Under the pieces are notes generated by a model, which searched no databases, was not told where the DNA came from, and worked only from the letters and a program-made list of their open reading frames with translations. 5,931 nt of DNA, taken from positions 1 through 5,931 of the forward strand of contig JAUVDE010000229.1 of NCBI GenBank assembly GCA_030595485.1, written 5' to 3'. Position 1 is the stretch's first letter; every line of letters begins with the position of its first letter. Position numbers and translations under genes: made by a program. Shown one piece after another: positions 1 to 5,931 of this stretch. Origin of the DNA: Draconibacterium sp. Its GTDB lineage: Bacteria > Bacteroidota > Bacteroidia > Bacteroidales > Prolixibacteraceae.

Positions 1-662
1 ACAATTTGATCATCTTCAAGAGAGGCATAATTAAAAATAACATCAAAGTCATTATTCTCCGCTTTTCGTCCAATAATCTTTTCAATAAACGAATCACGTT
101 TGGTGTCTGCTTCGTTAATAAATGCTGTAGCTTCGGCTTGGCTGAAGTCTTTTATTTGCATAATTCTATTGATTCGCCATTCGGTTGGTGCCTCCAGTCG
201 TATGTTTAGTTTGTTGGGCACATCTTTAAGAATTGCACCGGCTGACCGGCCTACAATAATCGTTCGTCCCTGGTTTGCCAAACGGCAAATTATACCTTTT
301 AATGTTCGGATTAATCGTTCGTCGGAAATATCGTAAATGGTTTCTTCAGCAAATGCCCGCGACACTTGTTTCAAAAGTTGTGTGGCTTCTTCTGCATCAG
401 CAAATTTGCCTGTGTTAATCTCATTCACCATATCTTCAACAACTTCCGAAAAAACATGTTTGTCCACCCATTTCCAAACTACATCGGTTTTGGTTTCCGA
501 CATGTAACTATAACCCGTAAGGATTTTCGAAAGCTTAATTGCCAATCTTTGTGCCGAGCATCCAGCTTGGCGTGAGATGGTTATAAACGGTCCGGGGAAA
601 TCGCCGGTTTCAAGGTTAACACATTTTAAATCACTTAAATAGCTGTTGATAAAATTTTCCAT
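1..662 (-). CDS. Cytidylate kinase-like family protein (C-terminus off the left edge)
   Basis: The minus strand reads open from an ATG at 662-660 to the window edge, giving 220 full codons with no stop. The protein resembles the cytidylate kinase-like family (Cytidylate_kin2), P-loop NMP-kinase-fold proteins expected to phosphorylate a nucleotide in the cytoplasm, although the substrate of most members is not established. Visible marks are a first beta strand and loop at residues 27-38 (ITISRQAGCSAQ), a hydrophobic strand ending in VGRSAG at 137-142, a basic lid-like stretch around R163 and R166, and the late motif with R189 followed by FDVIFN at 206-211. The loop has no Lys of the classical GxxxxGK[ST] Walker A; this family usually has a SREYGSGG-like loop instead. 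The start is supported because the first strand begins about 26 residues in and no better upstream ATG is seen. The gene is divergent from the oxidoreductase at 832. The family call is fairly sure; the substrate is not. Confidence 0.85.
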   Translation of the reverse strand, partial: MENFINSYLSDLKCVNLETGDFPGPFITISRQAGCSAQRLAIKLSKILTGYSYMSETKTDVVWKWVDKHVFSEVVEDMVNEINTGKFADAEEATQLLKQVSRAFAEETIYDISDERLIRTLKGIICRLANQGRTIIVGRSAGAILKDVPNKLNIRLEAPTEWRINRIMQIKDFSQAEATAFINEADTKRDSFIEKIIGRKAENNDFDVIFNYASLEDDQI

Positions 663-831
663 GATTTGTTTTTTATAGCTTCGATTCTGTTTTAGTAACC
701 CTAAGTTACAATCAAATATTCTTTAATTGAAGCGAATGTGTTTTACAATAGTCTTTAGTAGAGATGTTTTGCAACAACTTTAAGCTTTCATCCACAAATT
801 CACTATATTTATTTTCAGAAAAAAGAAGAAA
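663..831. other. Divergent intergenic region between kinase-like gene and oxidoreductase
   Basis: These 169 AT-rich bases separate two divergently transcribed genes and must hold both of their promoters. The only candidate element facing the oxidoreductase is the octamer at 804-811, listed separately. Facing the kinase I saw no acceptable TAnnTTTG box at a sensible distance. No ORF with coding character, tRNA-like fold or strong hairpin is visible. Confidence 0.6.
804..811 (+). promoter_or_regulatory. Weak candidate -7 box upstream of the oxidoreductase
   Basis: TATATTTA matches the Bacteroidota -7 consensus TAnnTTTG at all but the last base and ends 20 nt before the ATG at 832. No TTG/TTTG -33 element lies 17-23 nt upstream; the nearest TTTG (768-771) is 32 nt away. 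In AT-rich DNA such an octamer can occur by chance. Its support is the similar position of comparable boxes before the other two plus-strand genes. Confidence 0.25.
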
Positions 832-1878
832 ATGAGTAGACCCATAAAAACGGCAATTGCCTCTTACGGTATGTCCGGACAAGTATTTCATGGACCATCG
901 TTAAAAGTGAATAGTGGTTTTGATGTTGTACAAATTTTAGAACGTAGTAAAACACTTTCGAAAGGATTGTTTCCTGAGGTGGAAATTGTGCAAACGTACA
1001 ATAAAATCATCGAAAACCCGGAAGTGGAGTTAGTGATTGTAAATACGCCTGATGCTTTGCATTACGAAATGGCAAAACAAGCTATTGAGGCCGGTAAAAA
1101 CCTTGTGGTTGAAAAACCACTTGCACAAAAAAGTAGCGAGGCCGAAGAGCTGGTAAACCTGGCAAACAAAAAAGGAGTTGTATTTACGGTGTATCAAAAT
1201 AGACGTTGGGATGGTGATTTTCGTACGGTTCAGAAAATTATGGAAGAAGCCAAATTTGGACGTTTAATTGAATTTGAATCGCATTTTGATCGTTACCGAA
1301 CTTATATTGCACCTAATACCTGGAAAGAAGAAGGTGATGAATATTCGGGTGTTTTGTACAATTTGGGTTCGCACATGGTTGACCAGGCTTATGTTTTATT
1401 TGGAATGCCAAAAGCTGTTACTGCACATTTACGAATAGTAAGAAAAGTAGGCGTAGTTTCTGATTACTACGATATTCGTTTGGAATACGATGGATTTGCC
1501 GCACTTTTAAAATGTTCATATTTAGTAAAAGATGCTGGTCCGCGTTATACAATTCATGGTGAATACGGTACTTTTTACAAATCAGGGATTGACCCGCAAG
1601 AGGAAATGTTAAAAGCCGGGCATTTACCCAATGAAGAAGATTGGGGAACCGAGCCGATCGAAGATTGGGGCACTCTGTTTTACGAAGAAGATGGTGAAGA
1701 CTTGGAAGAACTGGTTGAAACCTTTCCGGGAGATTACACTCTTTTTTATGATAATGTGTATAATGCTATTCGGAGTGGTGCAGAATTGGAGGTTAAACCC
1801 GAACAAGCTGTTGATGTACTGAAAATACTAGAAGCTTGTTTACAAAGTGATAAAGAACGAAGAACCGTAATTTTTTAG
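832..1878 (+). CDS. Gfo/Idh/MocA family oxidoreductase
   Basis: This 348-residue protein has the family's usual length and two-domain layout. An N-terminal Rossmann domain (about 1-125) binds NAD(P), and a C-terminal alpha/beta domain binds the substrate. Seen directly are the dinucleotide loop SYGMSG at 11-16 followed by FHGP, ERS at 37-39 after the second strand (a basic residue here would favour NADP, an inference), the family EKP motif at 94-96 with the likely catalytic Lys95, YQNRRWDGDF at 121-130, and LGSHMVDQ at 178-185 with the conserved His181 and Asp184. These match the subgroup containing B. subtilis IolW (YvaA) and E. coli YdgJ, which act on scyllo-inositol, but the substrate here (polyol, inositol or sugar) cannot be read from sequence. 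It is probably cytoplasmic, as no signal peptide is present. The ATG lies immediately before the first strand; the next Met (14) would destroy the cofactor loop. The purine-rich leader has no clear Shine-Dalgarno sequence. The gene ends 5 bp from the convergent msrB. Confidence 0.93.
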   Translation: MSRPIKTAIASYGMSGQVFHGPSLKVNSGFDVVQILERSKTLSKGLFPEVEIVQTYNKIIENPEVELVIVNTPDALHYEMAKQAIEAGKNLVVEKPLAQKSSEAEELVNLANKKGVVFTVYQNRRWDGDFRTVQKIMEEAKFGRLIEFESHFDRYRTYIAPNTWKEEGDEYSGVLYNLGSHMVDQAYVLFGMPKAVTAHLRIVRKVGVVSDYYDIRLEYDGFAALLKCSYLVKDAGPRYTIHGEYGTFYKSGIDPQEEMLKAGHLPNEEDWGTEPIEDWGTLFYEEDGEDLEELVETFPGDYTLFYDNVYNAIRSGAELEVKPEQAVDVLKILEACLQSDKERRTVIF

Positions 1879-1883
1879 TTTGT

Positions 1884-2348
1884 TTACTTCTTTTTTTTAT
1901 CCGGAATAAATTCAAGCGAAATAGAGTTTACACAATGGCGAGTGTCTTTATTGGTGAAACCTTCGCCAACAAAAACATGACCTAAATGTCCCTTGCAATT
2001 GGTACAGGTAATCTCTGTACGTCTTCCATCGGCATCTGTAGTTTTAAGCACAGCACCTTCTATTTCATCGTCGAAACTTGGCCAGCCACAATTCGATTCA
2101 AACTTATCCGACGATTTGTACAAAGCTGATCTGCACTGCTTGCAAACGTATGTGCCTTTGGTTTTGTTAGTAGTATACTCACCGGTAAATGCGCGTTCGG
2201 TACCTTTGTCAATAATTACATATTTTTCAAATTCGTTAAGCTGCTTGTATTTCATTTCCTTATTCGTTTTTTCTTTTTCGACTGTGTTATTTTGTGCACT
2301 TGCATGAAATGCCATAAAAATCACCAGTATAAAAATTATTGCTTTCAT
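1884..2348 (-). CDS. msrB: Exported peptide-methionine (R)-S-oxide reductase MsrB
   Basis: This 154-residue protein reduces the R-sulfoxide of methionine in oxidised proteins. It carries a full MsrB (SelR) domain from about residue 32. Two CxxC pairs (C69/C72 and C115/C118) should bind structural zinc. C87 in NCGWPSF is placed as the resolving Cys, and C139 in RHCVNS is the catalytic Cys, here Cys rather than selenocysteine. GHLGHVF at 120-126 is also typical. Residues 1-18 form a short signal peptide (Lys2, hydrophobic core, ASA then Gln19), so the mature enzyme should act in the periplasm or beyond, unlike the cytoplasmic E. coli MsrB. No lipobox Cys is present, so it is not a lipoprotein. 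An internal Met32 could give a cytoplasmic form, but the good signal sequence favours Met1. No MsrA domain or thioredoxin-like partner lies within the window. The C-terminus is four Lys encoded over a run of eight A. The gene converges on the oxidoreductase and is divergent from truC. Confidence 0.95.
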   Translation of the reverse strand: MKAIIFILVIFMAFHASAQNNTVEKEKTNKEMKYKQLNEFEKYVIIDKGTERAFTGEYTTNKTKGTYVCKQCRSALYKSSDKFESNCGWPSFDDEIEGAVLKTTDADGRRTEITCTNCKGHLGHVFVGEGFTNKDTRHCVNSISLEFIPDKKKK

Positions 2349-2464
2349 GATTGGAATAACAATATAATTAGAAATTGGTTTGACTTAAGTTGTTAAGAAT
2401 TGTAAATGTATTTGCTACGATGCTGAAAGAGGTTTGTTAACTTTGCGGCTTATTCGAAAGAAAT
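2349..2464. other. Divergent intergenic region between msrB and truC
   Basis: This 116-bp spacer separates minus-strand msrB from plus-strand truC. It holds a clear promoter toward truC at 2411-2445. Toward msrB no convincing TAnnTTTG box is visible; the nearest is TATATTG on the minus strand (2366-2360), which is one T short and only 11 nt from the start codon. A small 5-bp-stem hairpin at 2384-2397 is too weak to name. Confidence 0.6.
2411..2445 (+). promoter_or_regulatory. Bacteroidota-type promoter for truC
   Basis: TAACTTTG at 2438-2445 is a perfect match to the Bacteroidota -7 consensus TAnnTTTG. A TTTG at 2411-2414 sits 23 nt upstream, at the long end of the range accepted for the -33 element. 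The box ends 19 nt before the truC ATG, so transcription would start about 2450-2453 with a very short leader. This is the best-supported promoter in the window and also evidence for the phylum. Confidence 0.65.
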
Positions 2465-3154
2465 ATGGAGATACCAATATTATATCAAGACGAACATTTA
2501 ATTGTAGTTAATAAACCCATCAATTTGCCGGTACATAAAAACGATTTTATGCCCAACGATGCACCTTATTTAACGAAGTTAATTGGTGACATAACCGGTA
2601 AATGGATTTACAATGTACATCGTTTAGACTCAAAAACATCAGGTGTAATGGTGTTAGCTTTTTCATCTGAAATAGCACATGAACTTACGCTTCAGTTTGA
2701 ACGAAAAGAGGTGGCTAAAACCTATTTGGCTTTAGTTCAGGGCAATCCGGGAGAAGGAACTTTTAGTGAAAAAGTTTTGGTGAAAAAGAAAACAAAATTT
2801 AAAAAACCAGCCACAACACATTACAAAACGCTGGAAACTGTAACTACTAAAATAGCTTATAAAGAAAAAGAAAATGTGGAGTTGAGTTTGGTAGAAATAA
2901 ACCCAGAAACGGGACGATGGCACCAGTTGCGACAACATTTTGCGAAAAACCGTTTCGATATTGTTGGCGATACGCATCATGGCGATTTTACTTTAAATAA
3001 AATTATTTTGGCCGATACCGAAGTGCGTCGTTTGTTTTTACATGCGGGCAAACTTGAATTTACGCATCCGGTATCGAAAGAAAAACAACTTTACACGGCA
3101 GAAGTTCCTGTGGAATTTCAAAAAACAATCGACTTTTATAAAGCCTATAATTAA
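2465..3154 (+). CDS. truC: RluA-family pseudouridine synthase, TruC-like
   Basis: This 229-residue cytoplasmic enzyme belongs to the RluA/RsuA-type pseudouridine synthases, which isomerise uridine in RNA. The catalytic motif HRLDSKTSG at 52-60 places the nucleophilic Asp at 55. Other family marks are VVNKP at 14-18, FERKEVAKTYLALV at 78-91, and ETGRWHQLRQH at 148-158. The motif GDTHHGD at 168-174, the THY at 118-120 and the lack of an N-terminal S4 domain agree best with TruC, which modifies U65 of certain tRNAs. The catalytic Asp is within one residue of its position in E. coli TruC as I recall it (54). It is shorter than E. coli TruC at the C-terminus. The start is supported by the EIPILYQDEHLIVVNKP opening, which the family shows right at its N-terminus. 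A consensus promoter lies just upstream. The S9 peptidase gene follows after 52 bp on the same strand. The fold and reaction are near certain; the exact target nucleotide is inferred. Confidence 0.92.
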   Translation: MEIPILYQDEHLIVVNKPINLPVHKNDFMPNDAPYLTKLIGDITGKWIYNVHRLDSKTSGVMVLAFSSEIAHELTLQFERKEVAKTYLALVQGNPGEGTFSEKVLVKKKTKFKKPATTHYKTLETVTTKIAYKEKENVELSLVEINPETGRWHQLRQHFAKNRFDIVGDTHHGDFTLNKIILADTEVRRLFLHAGKLEFTHPVSKEKQLYTAEVPVEFQKTIDFYKAYN

Positions 3155-3175
3155 TGAGTTCTGTACAAAACAAAT

Positions 3176-3183
3176 TATATTTA
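3176..3183 (+). promoter_or_regulatory. Weak candidate -7 box upstream of the S9 peptidase gene
   Basis: TATATTTA differs from the TAnnTTTG consensus only in its last base and ends 23 nt before the ATG at 3207. It is the same octamer seen before the oxidoreductase. No TTG lies 17-23 nt upstream, so it may be chance in AT-rich DNA, and the gene may instead be read through from truC. Confidence 0.22.
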
Positions 3184-3206
3184 GCCCGAAAATAGATTAA
3201 GCTCTT

Positions 3207-5931
3207 ATGCATAAAATACTTGCCTTTTTTTCTTTTAGTCTACTTGTGGTTTTTGCGAGTGCTCAAACACCTGCGAAGAAAGCATTAACTCCTGATGATT
3301 TTGCCGCTTGGAAAATACTTCAGGGAAAGCAAATTTCGAATAACGGAAAAGTTGTGGTTTTTGAACAGAACCCCTTAAAAGGCGATGGTGAATTGCATAT
3401 AAAACAAGGGAGTCATTCGAAAGTAATTTCACGCGCTTATAAAGCTAAAATTGGCAGCGAGAGTGATTTTGTTGTATTCAATATTAAACAACCCCTTGAT
3501 AGCTTGCGAAAAGCTAAAAAGGACAAGGTGGCGAAAGATAAATTGCCAAAAGATAGCTTGGGTATATTTCATATAAAACACGACGAGCAAAACACATTCG
3601 CTAAAATAAAGTCGTTTGCCTTACCCGATGAAAATGCAAATTGGGTCGCCTTTGCTTTGGAAGCTGCTAAGGAAAAACCTGATACCACAAAAAAGGAGAA
3701 AAGCATAAAACAAGCTGGTGACGATTTGTTTTTATTTAATCCGAGTAGTGGTGATACCTTAAAATTAAAGAATATCACGGAATACTCGTGGGCAAAAAAA
3801 GGAAATGCATTGGTTTGTATTCAGCAGACCAAAGATTCAGTTGGCACCTTTTCAGCGGTGAAGAAATTTGATGTGGAGAAAGGGACGTTTTCCGAACTAT
3901 ATACAACTGAGGGATGGATTAAAAATGCAACGCTCGATGAATTGGGAGAACAATGTGCATTTTTAATGTCGAATGATACGATTGATGAGAAAGTTTATTC
4001 ACTGTTTTTGGCCGAAAAGAATGAGGACCCAAAAGAAATTATTGGGGCAAAAATGCAAGGTTTGCCAGTAGGGTGGTCGCCAAGTAAAAATGGTAAAATA
4101 TACTTTTCAGAAGATGCTTTGAAACTATTTTTGGGTACAGCAGAAAGTCCAATGGAGGAACCGGAAGATACTTTGCTTGCAGAAGATAAACCCAAGTTAG
4201 ATATTTGGAATTGGAAAGATTTGAAGCTGCAATCGCAACAACTTGTAGAAGCAGAAAAAGAGAAAAAAAGAACTTATCTGGGGGTATATCATATTAATAC
4301 ACAAAGCTATGTTCAACTGGCCAATTTGGAGGTTAATATGGTTTCTACTATTCAGAAGGGAAATGGGGGAATTGCTTTGGGATACAATGATGCTCCGTAT
4401 AAGCGTGCCAGCAGCTGGACCGGAAATCGCTTACGCGATTATTATTTAATCGATTTGGAAACGGGTATTAAACGTCAGGTTTTAAAATCAAAATCATACG
4501 GAAGGTTGTCGCCACATGGTAAATATGTAATTTGGTGGGAGCCGCAGGATAGTAGTTTTTATTGCCAGTCCACTGATATTAATAACCTTGCAATTGTAGC
4601 CTTAACAAAGAAAATTCCGGTAAGTTTCTACGATGAAAGAAACGATCGGCCAATGGATGAGTATCCTTTTGGATTAGCCGGATGGAGTGAGGACGATCGC
4701 TTTGTTTATATTTATGATCGTTACGATATTTGGAAACTCGATCCGAGCGGAGAAAAGGTTCCGGTTTGCATGACCAAAGCTTTTGGACGTAGAAACATGA
4801 CGCGTTTACGTTACGAGAAACTCGACAAAGAATTGGAGTTTATTCCATCGGGAGAAGATATTATGCTGAATGCTTTTGACGAACGAACCATGTCGAGCGG
4901 CTATTTTAGTACCAAATTAAATGCTTCAAAAGATCCTGTTCTTTTGTTGATGGATAATTATCGTTTTAGTGAAATAAAAAAGGCAAAAAATGCCGACAAA
5001 CTAATTTGGACAAAACAGAATGCCAAAACCTTTCCCGATGTTTGGATTGGTGACCTTAATTTTGAACATCTTAAAAGAATGTCGGATGCAAATCCTCAGC
5101 AAAAAGATTTTGTTTGGTCGGATGTGGAGTTGATCGAATGGACTTCGTTTAAGGGAGAACAGCTAAAGGGGCTACTTTATAAACCCGAAAATTTGAAACC
5201 GGATCATAAATATCCAACGGTGGTTTATTTTTACGAACGTAGCGCTGAATCCATGCATTCTCACGCATATCCCAAACCTAGCCATTCAACAATAAACAAA
5301 ACATTTTATAACAGTAATAACTACCTCGTTTTTGTTCCCGATATTACTTATACCGATGGTTATCCGGGGCAAAGCGCATACGATGCAATCGTTAGCGGAA
5401 CACAGCATTTAATTAATAAGTACAAGTTTGTAGATAAAAATAATATTGGATTACAAGGCCAAAGTTGGGGAGGGTACCAGATAGCCTGGTTGATCACAAG
5501 AACCGATTTGTATTCAGCTGCAATGGCGGGTGCGCCGGTTAGTAACATGACCAGTGCTTATGGTGGAATCCGTTGGGGCTCGGGAATGAGTAGAATGTTT
5601 CAGTATGAGCACACTCAAAGCCGAATTGGTGGAACTTTATGGGATAAACCACTGCAGTATATCGAAAATTCGCCCTTGTTTTACGCACCCAGAATAAATA
5701 CGCCATTGCTAATCATGAGTAACGATAAAGATGGTTCGGTGCCTTGGTATCAGGGTATTGAAATGTTTGTGGCACTTCGTCGTCTCGACAAACCGGTTTG
5801 GTTGTTAAATTACAATGGCGAAGACCACAATCTTCCAACCAAAAGTTGGGCGAATCGAATGGATTTAAGCAAACGAATGTTTCAGTTTTTCAATCATTAT
5901 TTAAAAGGGAAACCGGCACCTGAATGGATGG
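3207..5931 (+). CDS. Exported S9 family serine peptidase (prolyl oligopeptidase type), C-terminus off the right edge
   Basis: The frame is open from the ATG at 3207 to the edge, giving 908 residues. Members of this Bacteroidota group usually end soon after the NHYLKGKPAPEW motif seen here, so only a few dozen residues should be missing. Residues 1-19 are a signal peptide (His-Lys start, hydrophobic core, ASA then Gln20), so the enzyme acts outside the cytoplasm, probably in the periplasm. Residues about 25-630 should form the beta-propeller that limits access to peptides; segments such as DDRFVYIYDRYDIWKLD at 496-512 look like propeller strands. From about 637 the alpha/beta-hydrolase domain carries the triad: Ser753 in GQSWGGY, Asp842 in DKDGSVPW, and His874 in GEDHN. 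Charged, Lys-rich linkers at 99-117, 152-168 and 316-332 interrupt the propeller. The triad is intact, so activity on oligopeptides is likely; the nucleophile motif is nearest the DPP4-like GWSYGGY form, but cleavage specificity cannot be read. It may share a transcript with truC, 52 bp upstream. Confidence 0.93.
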   Translation, partial: MHKILAFFSFSLLVVFASAQTPAKKALTPDDFAAWKILQGKQISNNGKVVVFEQNPLKGDGELHIKQGSHSKVISRAYKAKIGSESDFVVFNIKQPLDSLRKAKKDKVAKDKLPKDSLGIFHIKHDEQNTFAKIKSFALPDENANWVAFALEAAKEKPDTTKKEKSIKQAGDDLFLFNPSSGDTLKLKNITEYSWAKKGNALVCIQQTKDSVGTFSAVKKFDVEKGTFSELYTTEGWIKNATLDELGEQCAFLMSNDTIDEKVYSLFLAEKNEDPKEIIGAKMQGLPVGWSPSKNGKIYFSEDALKLFLGTAESPMEEPEDTLLAEDKPKLDIWNWKDLKLQSQQLVEAEKEKKRTYLGVYHINTQSYVQLANLEVNMVSTIQKGNGGIALGYNDAPYKRASSWTGNRLRDYYLIDLETGIKRQVLKSKSYGRLSPHGKYVIWWEPQDSSFYCQSTDINNLAIVALTKKIPVSFYDERNDRPMDEYPFGLAGWSEDDRFVYIYDRYDIWKLDPSGEKVPVCMTKAFGRRNMTRLRYEKLDKELEFIPSGEDIMLNAFDERTMSSGYFSTKLNASKDPVLLLMDNYRFSEIKKAKNADKLIWTKQNAKTFPDVWIGDLNFEHLKRMSDANPQQKDFVWSDVELIEWTSFKGEQLKGLLYKPENLKPDHKYPTVVYFYERSAESMHSHAYPKPSHSTINKTFYNSNNYLVFVPDITYTDGYPGQSAYDAIVSGTQHLINKYKFVDKNNIGLQGQSWGGYQIAWLITRTDLYSAAMAGAPVSNMTSAYGGIRWGSGMSRMFQYEHTQSRIGGTLWDKPLQYIENSPLFYAPRINTPLLIMSNDKDGSVPWYQGIEMFVALRRLDKPVWLLNYNGEDHNLPTKSWANRMDLSKRMFQFFNHYLKGKPAPEWM

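Noticed and set aside
6..575. Short plus-strand open frames of 67-78 codons opposite the kinase-like gene
   Set aside because: They lie antisense to a well-supported coding frame and have no recognisable motifs.
695..709. Inverted repeat GTAAC-CCTAA-GTTAC in the first divergent spacer
   Set aside because: Arms of only 5 bp are expected by chance in this length of AT-rich sequence, and no regulator is implicated.
713..720. Minus-strand AATATTTG as a promoter box for the kinase-like gene
   Set aside because: One mismatch to TAnnTTTG, no -33 partner at proper spacing, and about 50 nt from the start, unlike the 19-23 nt seen at the other genes.
1993..2307. Plus-strand open frame of 104 codons opposite msrB
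   Set aside because: It is fully covered by msrB, whose zinc and catalytic motifs are unmistakable; the opposite frame is a shadow.
2384..2397. Hairpin CTTAA-GTTG-TTAAG between msrB and truC
   Set aside because: The stem is 5 bp and AT-rich, with no following T tract in either useful direction; it is too weak for a terminator or a confident operator.
2465..5931. truC and the S9 peptidase as a functional operon
   Set aside because: Same strand and a 52-bp gap allow co-transcription, but tRNA modification and peptide breakdown outside the cytoplasm have no evident link, so no shared function is claimed.

Overview
This 5.9 kb window looks like ordinary chromosome from a member of the Bacteroidota. 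The grounds are an AT-rich composition, no Shine-Dalgarno sequences before the starts, a TAnnTTTG-type promoter box, and protein subfamilies common in that phylum: a secreted S9 peptidase of about 930 residues, a GMSG-type Gfo/Idh/MocA oxidoreductase and a cytidylate kinase-like protein. A marine or gut Bacteroidales/Marinilabiliales relative is my guess from memory of similar proteins, not something the sequence proves.

Layout from left to right. Positions 1-662, minus strand, hold most of a cytidylate kinase-like gene whose C-terminus runs off the left edge. A 169-bp divergent intergenic region follows. Positions 832-1878, plus strand, encode a Gfo/Idh/MocA NAD(P)-dependent oxidoreductase. 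It converges, with a gap of only 5 bp, on a minus-strand gene (1884-2348) for an exported methionine sulfoxide reductase B. A second divergent spacer (2349-2464) holds the best promoter in the window. It drives a TruC-like tRNA pseudouridine synthase (2465-3154). After 52 bp comes a large exported S9 serine peptidase (3207 to the right edge) with a complete catalytic triad. Only its last few dozen residues are probably missing.

The genes do not form an obvious pathway. They read as unrelated housekeeping and envelope functions: nucleotide metabolism, polyol or sugar oxidoreduction, repair of oxidised protein outside the cytoplasm, tRNA modification, and peptide degradation outside the cytoplasm. 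truC and the peptidase gene could be co-transcribed. I found no RNA genes, mobile elements, CRISPR arrays or long repeats, and no stretch over 300 bp lacks a gene. I did not find a new biological system; the findings are modest points worth checking.
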